Shown here piece by piece: positions 30,708 to 41,640 of a stretch of 64,000 bases of DNA. The notes beneath the pieces were generated by a model. It worked only from the letters and a program-made list of their open reading frames with translations. It was not told the DNA's origin and ran no database searches. Numbering within the stretch: the first letter of the stretch is position 1; every line of letters begins with the position of its first letter. The DNA comes from Caldilineaceae bacterium (GTDB lineage: Bacteria > Chloroflexota > Anaerolineae > Caldilineales > Caldilineaceae): contig JACKBA010000030.1 in the NCBI GenBank assembly GCA_020634815.1, positions 19,904 to 83,903 of the forward strand, written 5' to 3'. A program made the position numbers and the translations under genes.

Positions 30708-30841
30708 TAGGCAATTTTCGGCGGATGCGTCCCAAGAAGTTGGTGAAGGCGCGCCGGCAGGCGCTCGTCGCCGAAGCGACAGGTGCGAATGAGACGGCCT
30801 GAAGAAGGTCGCTTGTTGAAGTTGGAGGAGAGAAGCAGGGT

Positions 30842-31882
30842 CTACGCTGACGCGCGGACGATCAGTTCACAGGAGACTCTAAAGTGGCGCGCCGGTCCCG
30901 TCTCGCTACCGTCGATCCGCGCAAACAGCGCCTCAGCCAGAATGCGCCCCATTTCGGCAGGGTGCTGAGCGATCGTCGTCAGGCGCGGGCGCACCCATGA
31001 CGCCGCTGGGATGTCGTCAAAGCCGACGACGGCCACATCGTCGGGAACGCGCAGGCCGAGTGCCGCCGCCGCCTCCATGGCGCCGATGGCCATGAGGTCG
31101 TTGATGGCGAAGACCGCGGTCGGCGGGTGGGAAAGGCCAAGCAGCGCCCGCATGGCGTGCTCGCCGCCGGCAGGCGACCAGTCGCCCAGTTCGAACAGCT
31201 CAGGCGCCAGCGAGAGACCCTCGGCGCGCATGGCGTCCATGAACGCGGCCCGGCGCCGCGCTCCGGCCGTGTGGCTGCTCGTCACGCCGATAAAACCAAT
31301 CCGCCGGTGCCCCCGCTCGCGATGGAGCCAGGCCACCGTGTCGATGACCGCCTGGTAGTCATCGCCGTGCACCGTGTCGATGGCCGGGTGGTCGACGTGT
31401 TGCCCGACGGCGACGATCACTGAGCCGGTGCGGCCAATGACTTCGTCCAGGTCCTCAGCCGTCAGATGGTAGGGCACCATGAAGACACCATCCACCGGAC
31501 GCCGGATGATCGACTCGACAAAGAGCATCTCGTTTTCGCGCTGGTGGTCGGAGTTGGCGATCATCACATCATACTGACGGCTGCGCGCCACATCCTGGGC
31601 CGCCCGCACCATGGCGTGGTAAAAGGGGTTGGCGATGTCGGCGATCATCATCGCGATCATGCGCGTCTTCTGCCCGCGCAGGCTGCCCGCATGCAGATTC
31701 GGGTAGTACCCAAGTTCCTTGACCGCCGCCTGCACGCGCTCCTTGGTCTCCTCACCGATGGCGATGCCCGCATCGTTACCGCTGAGGACGCGCGACACCG
31801 TGCTCTGCGAGACGCCGGCGTGCCGCGCAACGTCCTTCATGGTAATCTTCGTTTTCGACGGTACGGGGTCCGGGGTTGACAT
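30842..31882 (-). CDS. LacI-family transcriptional regulator, tandem paralog
   Basis: A 346-residue LacI regulator, roughly two-thirds identical by eye to its downstream neighbour and exactly the same length. Headpiece TMKDVARHAGVSQSTVSRVL; hinge region GYYPNLHAGSLRGQKT is identical to the neighbour. Sensor-domain segments such as ANPFYHAMVRA and TSSHTAGARRRAAF are shared. The close pairing indicates a tandem duplication, with both DNA-reading helices nearly the same, so they may bind the same operators with different ligands. AGGAG lies 6 bases before the ATG. Divergent from the glycosyltransferase gene. Confidence 0.93.
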   Translation of the reverse strand: MSTPDPVPSKTKITMKDVARHAGVSQSTVSRVLSGNDAGIAIGEETKERVQAAVKELGYYPNLHAGSLRGQKTRMIAMMIADIANPFYHAMVRAAQDVARSRQYDVMIANSDHQRENEMLFVESIIRRPVDGVFMVPYHLTAEDLDEVIGRTGSVIVAVGQHVDHPAIDTVHGDDYQAVIDTVAWLHRERGHRRIGFIGVTSSHTAGARRRAAFMDAMRAEGLSLAPELFELGDWSPAGGEHAMRALLGLSHPPTAVFAINDLMAIGAMEAAAALGLRVPDDVAVVGFDDIPAASWVRPRLTTIAQHPAEMGRILAEALFARIDGSETGPARHFRVSCELIVRASA

Positions 31883-31988
31883 GCCAACTCCTGTAGTGCG
31901 CTGCGGATTTGTTGCACAAAGGCTAACAGAAGTCTATCCTGCCGTCAAAGGCTTTTGGCGTCACGACCTTGAACTGAGTTGGGGTTCC

Positions 31989-33257
31989 ATGCGAATTTCG
32001 ATCGTCACAATCGGCACGCGCGGCGACGTGCAACCCTTCATCGCCCTGGCTCTGGGTCTGCAAGCGGCGGGACACCAGGTCACCATCAATACGCACGGCA
32101 CCTTTCGCACCTTTGTCGAGACGCACGGCATCGCCTTTGCACCGCTCGCCGGTGACATTCGCGCCATCCTGAACGATGAGGCCGGACGGCAGCTCATGGC
32201 GGAGGCGAACCCGCTGCGCGCCATTCGCCGCCTCCAAGGGCTCGCTGCGCCCATCATCCGCCAGGTCACGGCCGACATCCTGGCGGCGACATACGGCTGC
32301 GACCTGATCCTCGGCTCGACGCTCGGCTATCTCAACGCCGTCACCGCCGCCGAGGTGCATCGTGTCCCGCTCATCCTGGCCGCGCTCCAACCCTTCACGC
32401 CGACAAGCGCCTATCCCATCCCGCTGCTCACAGCATGGCCCGCGCAGCGACCGTTTGCCGGCGCCTATCACCGCCTTTCCTATCACGCCACCTATCGCAC
32501 GCTGCAACTCGTCATGGCGGGCATGGGGAACACGGCGCGGCGGGTGTTGACCGGCCTGCCGCCCCTGCGCTACGCCGATGTCTTCGGCGATCTCATTCAC
32601 GCACGGCGACCGGTGATCTATGGCTTTAGCGAGCACCTGGTGCCGCGGCCGCATGACTACGCCGCCACCGTGGCCGTCACCGGCTTCTGGTTTCTCGATC
32701 AGGCCAGCGGCTGGCAGCCGCCGGCAGACCTGCGCGACTTTCTGGCCGCGGGGCCGGCGCCGGTCTATGTCGGCTTTGGTAGCTTTGGGGATGGCGACCC
32801 GGCGGCGATGGCGCGCGCTGTGGTCGATGGGCTGCGCCAGGCGGGGCGGCGCGGGCTCTTGCTGGCGGGCTGGCAGGGCTTGCAGGCCGAACGGCCGGGC
32901 GACGACATCCTGGTCATCGACGGCGCGCCGCACGACTGGCTCTTCGCGCACATGGCGCTCGTCGTGCACCATGGCGGCGCCGGCACGGCGGCGGCCGCCC
33001 TGCGTGCGGGCGTACCCCAGCTCGTCGTCCCCTTCAGCGCCGACCAGCCCTTCTGGGCCGATCGCGTCCAGCGCGCCGGCGTGGGCGGGCGTCCCCTGCC
33101 GCGCCGCCACCTGCGCGCCGAAACCCTGGCCGAGGCCATCGCCCTGACCGTCGACAACACGGCAATCCAGGCCACGGTGCGCCGCCTTGGCGCGGCAGTC
33201 AGGCATGAGGATGGGGTAGGGCGTGCGGTTGAGGTGATTGAGGGGATGAGGGGGTGA
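31989..33257 (+). CDS. GT1-family glycosyltransferase (MGT/UGT type)
   Basis: A 422-residue glycosyltransferase of the GT-B fold. The N-terminal domain starts MRISIVTIGTRGDVQPFIAL, typical of sterol/antibiotic glucosyltransferases. The C-terminal donor site is HHGGAGTAAAALRAGVPQLV followed by PFSADQPFWADRV. It adds a sugar from an activated nucleotide donor to a lipophilic acceptor such as a lipid, carotenoid or natural product. The ATG at 31989 fits the family start. The final codons (VIEGMRG and stop) are written in family B repeat sequence, so the C-terminus has been overwritten or extended by the repeat. Confidence 0.9.
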   Translation: MRISIVTIGTRGDVQPFIALALGLQAAGHQVTINTHGTFRTFVETHGIAFAPLAGDIRAILNDEAGRQLMAEANPLRAIRRLQGLAAPIIRQVTADILAATYGCDLILGSTLGYLNAVTAAEVHRVPLILAALQPFTPTSAYPIPLLTAWPAQRPFAGAYHRLSYHATYRTLQLVMAGMGNTARRVLTGLPPLRYADVFGDLIHARRPVIYGFSEHLVPRPHDYAATVAVTGFWFLDQASGWQPPADLRDFLAAGPAPVYVGFGSFGDGDPAAMARAVVDGLRQAGRRGLLLAGWQGLQAERPGDDILVIDGAPHDWLFAHMALVVHHGGAGTAAAALRAGVPQLVVPFSADQPFWADRVQRAGVGGRPLPRRHLRAETLAEAIALTVDNTAIQATVRRLGAAVRHEDGVGRAVEVIEGMRG

Positions 33258-33429
33258 GTAGGTAAGAGGAAATAATTGTTAATGGTCAATTGTTCATTGC
33301 TAATTGCTAACGGCCTGGCCACGAATACCAAGTCGTAGGGGTCACCTTGTCACGCCTTCATCTTGTCATCTTGTCACCCACTCACCCACTCACCCACTCA
33401 CCCTCTCACCCCCCCATCTTGTCATCTTC

Positions 33430-33432
<3 letters not shown>
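33240..33432. repeat. Palindromic low-complexity repeat, family B, between convergent genes
   Basis: Left arm GGGGATGAGGGGGTGAG, AT-rich centre with ATTGTTAATGG and TTAGC words, right arm of TCACCCACTCACCC and CATCTTGTCATCTTCTC. The left arm contains the stop of the glycosyltransferase and the right arm contains the stop of ligA on the other strand. It probably acts as a two-way terminator. Confidence 0.8.
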
Positions 33433-35499
<2,067 letters not shown>

Positions 35500-35552
35500 C
35501 GGTGTGCTCCTGAAAATCGGTCGGCTGACTGGGCGCAGAAATCACCGCTCTG

Positions 35553-35580
35553 TTGGTGTAGCGCAACTTTATGCTATAGT
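35553..35580 (+). promoter_or_regulatory. Promoter before the pRiA4b-like gene
   Basis: TTGGTG at 35553 and TATAGT at 35575 with a 16-base spacer, followed at 35581-35600 by the near direct repeat GTTGTGCAAC/GATTTGCAAC, which could be an operator covering the start of transcription. Confidence 0.55.
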
Positions 35581-35623
35581 GTTGTGCAACGATTTGCAAC
35601 TCACGAAACGGGAGCTGACCATC

Positions 35624-37300
35624 ATGCTGACCGAACCGACTCTGGATCAATGGAAACGCCTCTATGAACTGGCCGCCGAAATCAAGAAACTGGCGCCGTG
35701 GGGGTGGATGCAGGAAGACGATCTCTTTGCCGTACAAAACCCGGACACGGGCGATAATGGGTTTGTCAGCGTGATGGGGGCACGCGGCGAACATTTTGCC
35801 ATCAGCATCTACCTTGGCACCGAAGCGCTGATGGGTTTCTGGATGATGCAGGAATCACCGGAGGTTGGGGTGGAAATACTGCTTGCCTTCCGCCAACTCC
35901 AATTGTCTTTTGACGACCGCGAGCATGTCGAGGATGAAGATCGAGCAGTCATGAATGAACTCGGTCTAAAATTTCGCGGTCGCAACGCCTGGCCGATCTT
36001 CCGATCCTTCCAGCCCGGCTTCCTGCCCTGGCTGATCGACGCCGACGAGGCCACATTTCTCATCCATGCGCTGGAGCAAACCCTGAATGTAGCGCCTCGC
36101 TTCAACGAGAACCCAGATCTCCTGACGATGGCTGACGACATGGCCTATTTCGGTCGTGCCGTCCGGCGCGAGGCAGGGCAACAGCGCTGGGGCGATGAGA
36201 CTATCGTCGTCCAGCCGCCGCAACCGCCATCAATTCCGCTGCCTATGGACGAGGCACTACTCGAAGCCGTGGCGACCAAACCGAAGCAGCGCAAATTCAC
36301 GCTGGAACTCGACGCCATCGGGATCGAAGCGATTGTGGTCGACGAAGAGGGCCGGCCGTACTTTCCGACCATGCTGCTTGGCGTGGATGGGAAATCGGGC
36401 ATGGTTCTCATCTCCGAGATCCTCAACCCAATGGGGGGTCCGCTCACGATGCTCGGCACCATCCCTGGGACGCTCATCGCAAAGATGGCGGAATGGGACC
36501 GCTACCCGTCCACGATCGATGTGAGAATAGAGCCGCTGGCGAACTTTGTCGGGCTCCTCTCCGAAGCGCTCGGTTGGAAGGTGCGCCTCAAGGACGACCT
36601 CAAGATGCTGGACCTTGCCGCCGAGGCGCTGGCCGGCTGGATGGATGCCGGCTCACCATCGCTGCCGGGCATGCCGGACGACGAAGAGATGGCGCCGGCA
36701 GGCCCGCGCCATCGTTCCGGCTCCGCCAGTACGGCTGGCGTCACGCGCATCATTCAGTTCAAGATTTCGCTCGCCGAAATCAGGCCGCCCATCTGGCGTC
36801 GCGTCCTCGTGCCGGATACCATGACCCTGGGCGATTTGCACAACGTGATTCAGGTCGCGATGGGGTGGTGGGACAGCCACATGCACGAGTTCGAGGTCAA
36901 CGGCGTCACCTATGGATCACTGGATGATGAATCGTTCTATGAGGTGCTGGATGAATGGGAGACTCCGCTCTCCAGCCTGGCGTTGCGCGAGAAGCAGCGC
37001 ATCAAGTACAGCTATGACTTTGGCGACGACTGGCAGCACAATGTGGTCGTGGAGAAATTCCTGCCGGTCGACGCATCGCTGAACTATCCCCTTTGCGTTG
37101 CGGGCAAGCGCGCCTGCCCACCGGAGGATTGCGGCGGGCCATGGGGATACGCCGAATTTCTTGAGACGATCGGTGACCCGGCAGACTCAAACCACGAGGA
37201 GATGCTCGAATGGGTTGGGGGAGAGTTTGATCCGGAGGAATTCGATCTCGAGGAAACGAATGAAATGCTCGCCGATCGCTTTGGCGAAGAAGCCTCCTAA
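35624..37300 (+). CDS. Plasmid pRiA4b ORF-3-like protein with an extra N-terminal domain
   Basis: A 558-residue protein of two parts. Residues from about 385 to the end form a pRiA4b ORF-3 domain, recognisable by IQFKISLAEIRPPIWRRVLV, LHNVIQVAMGWWDSHMHEF, YSYDFGDDWQHNVVVEK and a cysteine pair near CVAGKRACPPEDCGGPWGY. The N-terminal 380 residues are a separate, mostly alpha/beta region of a type often joined to this family but without a known function. No membrane segment or signal peptide. The ATG at 35624 has CGGGAG 9 bases upstream; earlier in-frame starts overlap the promoter. Function unknown; the family is common on mobile elements. Confidence 0.8.
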   Translation: MLTEPTLDQWKRLYELAAEIKKLAPWGWMQEDDLFAVQNPDTGDNGFVSVMGARGEHFAISIYLGTEALMGFWMMQESPEVGVEILLAFRQLQLSFDDREHVEDEDRAVMNELGLKFRGRNAWPIFRSFQPGFLPWLIDADEATFLIHALEQTLNVAPRFNENPDLLTMADDMAYFGRAVRREAGQQRWGDETIVVQPPQPPSIPLPMDEALLEAVATKPKQRKFTLELDAIGIEAIVVDEEGRPYFPTMLLGVDGKSGMVLISEILNPMGGPLTMLGTIPGTLIAKMAEWDRYPSTIDVRIEPLANFVGLLSEALGWKVRLKDDLKMLDLAAEALAGWMDAGSPSLPGMPDDEEMAPAGPRHRSGSASTAGVTRIIQFKISLAEIRPPIWRRVLVPDTMTLGDLHNVIQVAMGWWDSHMHEFEVNGVTYGSLDDESFYEVLDEWETPLSSLALREKQRIKYSYDFGDDWQHNVVVEKFLPVDASLNYPLCVAGKRACPPEDCGGPWGYAEFLETIGDPADSNHEEMLEWVGGEFDPEEFDLEETNEMLADRFGEEAS

Positions 37301-37319
37301 CGGCTACGACAGAAACAGA

Positions 37320-37355
37320 AAGGGGCATCTGGCAAGGTCGAGCCAGATGCCCCTT
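37320..37355. terminator. Bidirectional hairpin terminator
   Basis: A perfect 14-bp stem, AAGGGGCATCTGGC, with an 8-base loop and its exact complement at 37342-37355, midway between two convergent genes. A-rich before and T-containing after, so it should work for both. Confidence 0.8.
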
Positions 37356-37423
37356 CGTTCCGCTATGAAACCATCGTAGTTTGCAACTCAGACAGTCAAC
37401 AACGGCGCGCGCGGTGCAGCGCA

Positions 37424-38377
37424 TTAGTCCTGGCTGATACGCGCGCGCTGGCTGCGCCACCAGATGCGCGGCAACATGCGGAGCTTGCGGCCAGCCGGCA
37501 CGACGGCGCGATGAGTGAAATTGTCGTAGCCGTTGCGCTCGATCTCGTCCAGGATGCCGCGGTAGAGATCGGCCGCGGCGGCGATGGCAAAGCGCCCGTC
37601 GCGGTTGAGCAACGAAATGCCAGGCATCGCCTCATCGTAGAGGCGGCGATTGCGTTCGATCTGGAAACGCATGAACGCCTGCCAGCGATCGGTGACCACA
37701 CCGCGCCCAAGGTCTTCCTCGTCGAGGCCAAAGTGCGCGAGTTCCTCTTGCGGCAGATAGACGCGCCCGGCACGCCAATCCTCCCCCACATCGCGCAGGA
37801 TGTTCGTCACCTGCAGCGCCACCCCCAGCTTGATTGCATAGGGGATCGCTTCCTGCCCCTCGAAGCCGATGATGTGCATGCTCATCAGCCCCACGGTAGA
37901 CGCCACGCCATAACAATAGGCAGCCAGGCCGTCGAAGGTCTCGTAGCGCGTTTGCTCAAAGTCACGCGCGACGCCGTCGATCAACTGCTCGGCATAGCGC
38001 ATGGGTACCGCGTGACGGAGCCGCGCATCGGCCCAGGCAACGGCAACCAGGTCGTCGGCCGGCGGGTGAGCAGAGGTGGCACGCCGGCGCCACGCTGCGA
38101 GCTGCTCCTGCGGCTCGACCTGGCCGCGATCGACGATGTCGTCGCTGACGCGGCAGAAGGCGTACAGAGCGCGTGCCGCACGGCGTTTCTCCGGCGTCAG
38201 CAGGCGCGAAGCCAAATAGAACGAGCGGCTGTTGACGGCGGTAATCGACTCGCATTGCTCGTAGGCACTCTCCAACAGGGTCCGATCAAAGGAGGCCGGC
38301 GCCGGCGTGTGCTCTCCATGCAACGCTTCATAAGCCAGGTCTAACAAGGTGCGTTCCCACGCGTGTTGCAGTTGCAT
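37424..38377 (-). CDS. crtB: Phytoene synthase (squalene/phytoene synthase family)
   Basis: A 317-residue enzyme that condenses two geranylgeranyl diphosphates to phytoene, the first committed carotenoid step. The two aspartate-rich metal sites are visible: SDDIVD near residue 85 and DVGEDWRAGRVYLP near residue 210, with the family string SFYLASRLL before the first. The ATG at 38377 has GGAG 8 bases upstream; a longer frame to 38497 would run through the promoter. It is divergent from a CarH-type photoreceptor gene, which points to light control. Squalene synthesis is a less likely alternative given that context and the CrtI-like enzyme nearby. Confidence 0.9.
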   Translation of the reverse strand: MQLQHAWERTLLDLAYEALHGEHTPAPASFDRTLLESAYEQCESITAVNSRSFYLASRLLTPEKRRAARALYAFCRVSDDIVDRGQVEPQEQLAAWRRRATSAHPPADDLVAVAWADARLRHAVPMRYAEQLIDGVARDFEQTRYETFDGLAAYCYGVASTVGLMSMHIIGFEGQEAIPYAIKLGVALQVTNILRDVGEDWRAGRVYLPQEELAHFGLDEEDLGRGVVTDRWQAFMRFQIERNRRLYDEAMPGISLLNRDGRFAIAAAADLYRGILDEIERNGYDNFTHRAVVPAGRKLRMLPRIWWRSQRARISQD

Positions 38378-38444
38378 CCACGTTTCTCCGTCTGGGTGTA
38401 TGGCGGATATCTCTTTGGGTCGTAAGCTAGACCACGTATGAGGG

Positions 38445-38473
38445 AAGGTAGCACAAGCAAGATCAAATGTCAA
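38445..38473 (-). promoter_or_regulatory. crtB promoter
   Basis: On the minus strand TTGACA (38468-38473), a 17-base spacer and TACCTT (38445-38450), about 70 bases before the crtB start. The -35 box lies inside the inverted repeat at 38464-38492, where a bound repressor would block RNA polymerase. Confidence 0.7.
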
Positions 38474-38492
38474 GGATGCTTTGCTACATTTG
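38464..38492. promoter_or_regulatory. Probable CarH operator
   Basis: CAAATGT at 38464-38470 and its exact inverse ACATTTG at 38486-38492, 22 bases centre to centre (two helical turns). It covers the crtB -35 box. A further CAAATG half-site (38532-38537) lies immediately before the carH -35 box. MerR-type CarH proteins are known to bind as tetramers over the -35 region in the dark. Assignment by position. Confidence 0.5.
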
Positions 38493-38538
38493 TCCAACTA
38501 TTATCCACATAAAATCTGGAAAAAACTTATGCAAATGA

Positions 38539-38567
38539 TTGACAAGTCCCGATTTCCATGCTACTAT
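38539..38567 (+). promoter_or_regulatory. carH promoter
   Basis: TTGACA at 38539-38544, 17-base spacer, TACTAT at 38562-38567: close to the sigma-70 consensus. It lies about 78 bases before the carH start and is back to back with the crtB promoter. Confidence 0.75.
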
Positions 38568-38644
38568 GGCCTCAATTAAGAGATCGGCATGCCAGTTATG
38601 GCATCAAGGCGCATGGATCGGCGCGAAAGTATCGGATGTGGACT

Positions 38645-40036
38645 ATGTCGCAGATCGACAAAACACCAATCTATAACCTCAAAGCTGTCGTGCAAGAGAC
38701 CGGGCTCAAGGCTGACACCCTGCGCGCCTGGGAACGACGCTATGGCGTGCCTGCCCCGCAACGGACCGACAGCGGCCATCGTCTCTACTCGCAGCACGAC
38801 ATCGAGGTCCTGAAGTGGCTCATCGAGCGACAGGACGAAGGGATGAGTATCAGCCGCGCCATCGACCTGCTCCATCGCTTCGAAGATGAGGGCCGGGACC
38901 TCTTTGAATCAGTCGCTGCACCGGGTACACAGCGCGCCATCGAGACGCGGCCGGCTGCGCCCAAGCTGGACCAGCCGATTTTGTCCGAAGCGGGCACGAT
39001 TCAGCAAATGCGTACGGCGTGGGTCGACGCCTGCCTCTCCTTTGATGAATTCCGCGCCGAACAATTGCTGTCCCAGGCGTTTGCGCTCTTCCCGGCCGAA
39101 ATCGTCTGCATCGAACTCATCCAGCATGGCCTTCACGAGATCGGCGAAGGGTGGTATGCCGGGCGCGTCACGGTGCAGCAGGAGCACTTTGCATCGGCGC
39201 TCGCCATCCGGCGCATGGAAGCGTTGCTGGCTTCCACGCCTGCGCCGACGCGGCCCGGGCGCATTTTGGTCGGCTGCCCGCCGGAGGAAGAGCACACCTT
39301 TGTCCCACTGCTTCTCTCGCTCCTCTTGCGCCGCCGTGGCTGGGACGTTGTCTATCTGGGTGCCAACGTTCCTCTGCGCAGCCTGGAGGCGACGCTGGCG
39401 ACCGTGCGTCCCAACCTCGTGGTGCTGACTGCACAACAGTTGTACACTGCCGCCGGGCTGATGGAGATGGCCGAACTGCTTCTGAAAGAACGGGTCCCGG
39501 TTGCATTTGGCGGTCTCGTTTTTACGGAGATTCCTGATCTTCACCAGTCGCTGCCCGGCTATTATCTGGGTGATAAACTGGAAGGCGCCATTGCCGAGGT
39601 CGAGCACGTCATGACGTCGCTCAAGCCGCTGCCTGCCCAGCACCAGATCGGCTACGACTACCGCGAGGCGCTCGAACACTTCCGCGTGCGCCAGGTACTG
39701 ATCGACGCCGACATCTGGCAGCAGATGATGGACAAGATGCCCAACCGGCTGCTGGCAACCGCCAATCTCAACTTCGGACGCGCGATTCTTGCCGCACTGA
39801 CGCTCGGCAACATGAACTTCCTCGACGCCGACATCGAGTGGGTCGAAGGATTGCTGGTTAACCATCACCAGATGCCGGCCGATGCACTGGACGAATATCT
39901 GGAGGCATACTACGACGCCTCCCTGCGCAACCTGGACCAACGCGGCGCCGTCGTGATCGAATGGCTTTCGCGGCTGCTGGGCAAACAGTTGCCATCGCCA
40001 TTGCAGCGGGAGCGCAGCGCGGCAAAGCGGGCGTAG
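38645..40036 (+). CDS. carH: CarH-type B12-dependent light-sensing regulator (MerR family), extended
   Basis: A 463-residue regulator. Residues about 8-75 are a MerR DNA-binding domain (RAWERRYGVPAPQRTDSGHRL). Residues 120-200 form the helical cobalamin cap with W170, E180 and H181 in the exact W-x9-EH pattern that marks light-sensing CarH/LitR proteins. The Rossmann cobalamin-binding domain follows, with the lower-ligand histidine H217 in PPEEEH and GWDVVYLGANVPL. In the dark such proteins bind adenosylcobalamin, form tetramers and repress; light breaks the bond and frees the promoter. Unusual: about 130 extra C-terminal residues beyond the normal CarH end, helical, function unknown. The ATG at 38645 precedes the first MerR helix. 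Divergent crtB is the obvious target. Confidence 0.88.
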   Translation: MSQIDKTPIYNLKAVVQETGLKADTLRAWERRYGVPAPQRTDSGHRLYSQHDIEVLKWLIERQDEGMSISRAIDLLHRFEDEGRDLFESVAAPGTQRAIETRPAAPKLDQPILSEAGTIQQMRTAWVDACLSFDEFRAEQLLSQAFALFPAEIVCIELIQHGLHEIGEGWYAGRVTVQQEHFASALAIRRMEALLASTPAPTRPGRILVGCPPEEEHTFVPLLLSLLLRRRGWDVVYLGANVPLRSLEATLATVRPNLVVLTAQQLYTAAGLMEMAELLLKERVPVAFGGLVFTEIPDLHQSLPGYYLGDKLEGAIAEVEHVMTSLKPLPAQHQIGYDYREALEHFRVRQVLIDADIWQQMMDKMPNRLLATANLNFGRAILAALTLGNMNFLDADIEWVEGLLVNHHQMPADALDEYLEAYYDASLRNLDQRGAVVIEWLSRLLGKQLPSPLQRERSAAKRA

Positions 40037-40084
40037 CAGGCGCGTACGCGACGGACACATGAAATTTGAAATGGAGAGTAGACG

Positions 40085-41095
40085 ATGCGAGTAGTTATTT
40101 CAGGCGGATCCGGATTGATCGGCAGCGCGCTGGGGAAGGCGCTGATCGCCGACGGGCACGAGGTGATCTTTCTTTCGCGTAACCCCGACAAGGTCAAGGA
40201 CGCGCCGGCCGGCGTCAAGCTACGCAAGTGGGATGGCGAGTCGGCCGAGGGCTGGCAGGACCTCGCCCAGGGCGAATATGCGCTGATCAACCTGGCCGGT
40301 GAAACCATTGCCCAGCGTTGGAGCAAGGATAGCAAGCAGGCGATTCGCCAGAGCCGCGTCAATGCCGGCAAGGCGTTCATGGAACTCGTCAACGCCGCGG
40401 AGGTCAAGCCGCGCGTGCTGATCCAGTCCAGCGCCGTCGGCTACTACGGCACGAAGACGGGCGACGCGCAAGTGACGGAATCCTTCTCACCCGGCAACGA
40501 CTTTCTCGCCAAGGTCTGCTTCGACTGGGAGATTTCGACGGCGCCCGCCAGCAAGCTCGGCATCCGGCGCCCCGTCATTCGCACGGGAATCGTCCTGAGC
40601 ACGGAAGGGGGCGCGCTGCCGCAGCAACTCCTCCCCTTCAAGCTCTTCGTCGGCGGGCCGGTGGGCAGCGGCAACCAGTGGTACCCGTGGATCCATCTCG
40701 ACGACGAGGTGCGCGCCATTCAGTTCGTGCTGACCAATGACAAGGCCGACGGCCCGTTCAACCTGACCGCGCCCAACCCGGTGACCAACAAGGAGTTCGG
40801 CAAGCTGGTCGGCGAGGTGATGGGTCGCCCCTCGGTCCTGCCCGCGCCGGGCTTTGTCATGAAAACAATCTTCGGCGATATGTCGCTGCTGTTGCTCGAA
40901 GGCCAGCGCGCCGTGCCGCAAAAACTGCTGGAACTCGGGTTCAAATTCAAGTTCGAGACGGCCCAGGCTGCGCTGCGCGACCTGCTCGGCGACAAGTCAA
41001 GCACCGCCCCGTCGGCGCCCAATGGCAACGGCGCCGCCAAGAGTGAACCTGCAACCGCCGAAAAGGCTATTGTGGGCGAAGAGGTAAAGCAGTAG
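40085..41095 (+). CDS. TIGR01777-family NAD(P)-binding epimerase-like protein
   Basis: A 336-residue short-chain dehydrogenase-like protein of the YfcH/DUF1731 type. It has the Rossmann start VVISGGSGLIGSALGKAL, the SSAVGYYG active-site region with tyrosine, and the C-terminal DUF1731 domain (LPAPGFVMKTIFGDMSLLLL). The last 35 residues are a Pro/Ala-rich tail. TIGR01777 proteins are regularly encoded beside SRPBCC proteins, as here (41101). The substrate is unknown. It begins 48 bases after carH and belongs to the same operon. The start is supported by the Rossmann fold position. Confidence 0.88.
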   Translation: MRVVISGGSGLIGSALGKALIADGHEVIFLSRNPDKVKDAPAGVKLRKWDGESAEGWQDLAQGEYALINLAGETIAQRWSKDSKQAIRQSRVNAGKAFMELVNAAEVKPRVLIQSSAVGYYGTKTGDAQVTESFSPGNDFLAKVCFDWEISTAPASKLGIRRPVIRTGIVLSTEGGALPQQLLPFKLFVGGPVGSGNQWYPWIHLDDEVRAIQFVLTNDKADGPFNLTAPNPVTNKEFGKLVGEVMGRPSVLPAPGFVMKTIFGDMSLLLLEGQRAVPQKLLELGFKFKFETAQAALRDLLGDKSSTAPSAPNGNGAAKSEPATAEKAIVGEEVKQ

Positions 41096-41100
41096 AGATC

Positions 41101-41586
41101 ATGCGCTACCAACACCGATTTGTCGTTGACGCACCGCTGGACGATGTGGCCCGCTTTCACAGCCAGTCGGCCAGCATGGGCGCCATCACGCCGCCGCCGA
41201 TCATCGTGCGCGTACACTCGGCCCCGGCCGTGCTCGATGACGGCGACGAGATGGACTTCACCATGTGGCTCGGCCCGCTGCCGATTCGCTGGCTGGCACG
41301 CATCGAGCAAAAGAGCGGCGCCAGCTTTGTCGACCGCCAGGTAAGCGGCCCCTTTGCCCAGTGGGAGCACCTGCATACGTTCGTGCCGGTCGACGCCGAA
41401 CGCACCGCCGTGGTCGACCAGGTTACCGCCCGGCTGAGCGATAACTGGTTCTGGAAGTTTGTCGGCATCAACATGTGGCTCGGCCTGCCGATTCTTTTCG
41501 CCTTTCGCGGCTGGAAGACCCGGCGCATGCTTGGGCGCAAGAAGAGCACGACGCCGGCCGGCACGTCGACACACGCAACAAGATAG
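41101..41586 (+). CDS. SRPBCC-fold (START-like) protein
   Basis: A 161-residue protein of the polyketide cyclase/dehydrase type: YQHRFVVDAPLDDVARFHSQ at the start, a beta sheet core, and a C-terminal helix with FRGWKTRRMLG. The fold makes a hydrophobic pocket for lipids or other apolar ligands, such as isoprenoids. It starts 5 bases after the epimerase stop, so the two are translationally linked. In other bacteria the same pair accompanies photolyase and light-response genes. The ligand is unknown. Confidence 0.82.
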   Translation: MRYQHRFVVDAPLDDVARFHSQSASMGAITPPPIIVRVHSAPAVLDDGDEMDFTMWLGPLPIRWLARIEQKSGASFVDRQVSGPFAQWEHLHTFVPVDAERTAVVDQVTARLSDNWFWKFVGINMWLGLPILFAFRGWKTRRMLGRKKSTTPAGTSTHATR

Positions 41587-41640
41587 GCTGAAACAGGTAT
41601 CCGCCGGCCATGACCGGCCAGGGGTGGAGAGCAACTTCGG

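Noticed and set aside
30708..30841. Small gene between the two LacI genes
   Set aside because: Short open frames exist on the plus strand but lack a ribosome site, domain or coding bias; I see nothing convincing there.
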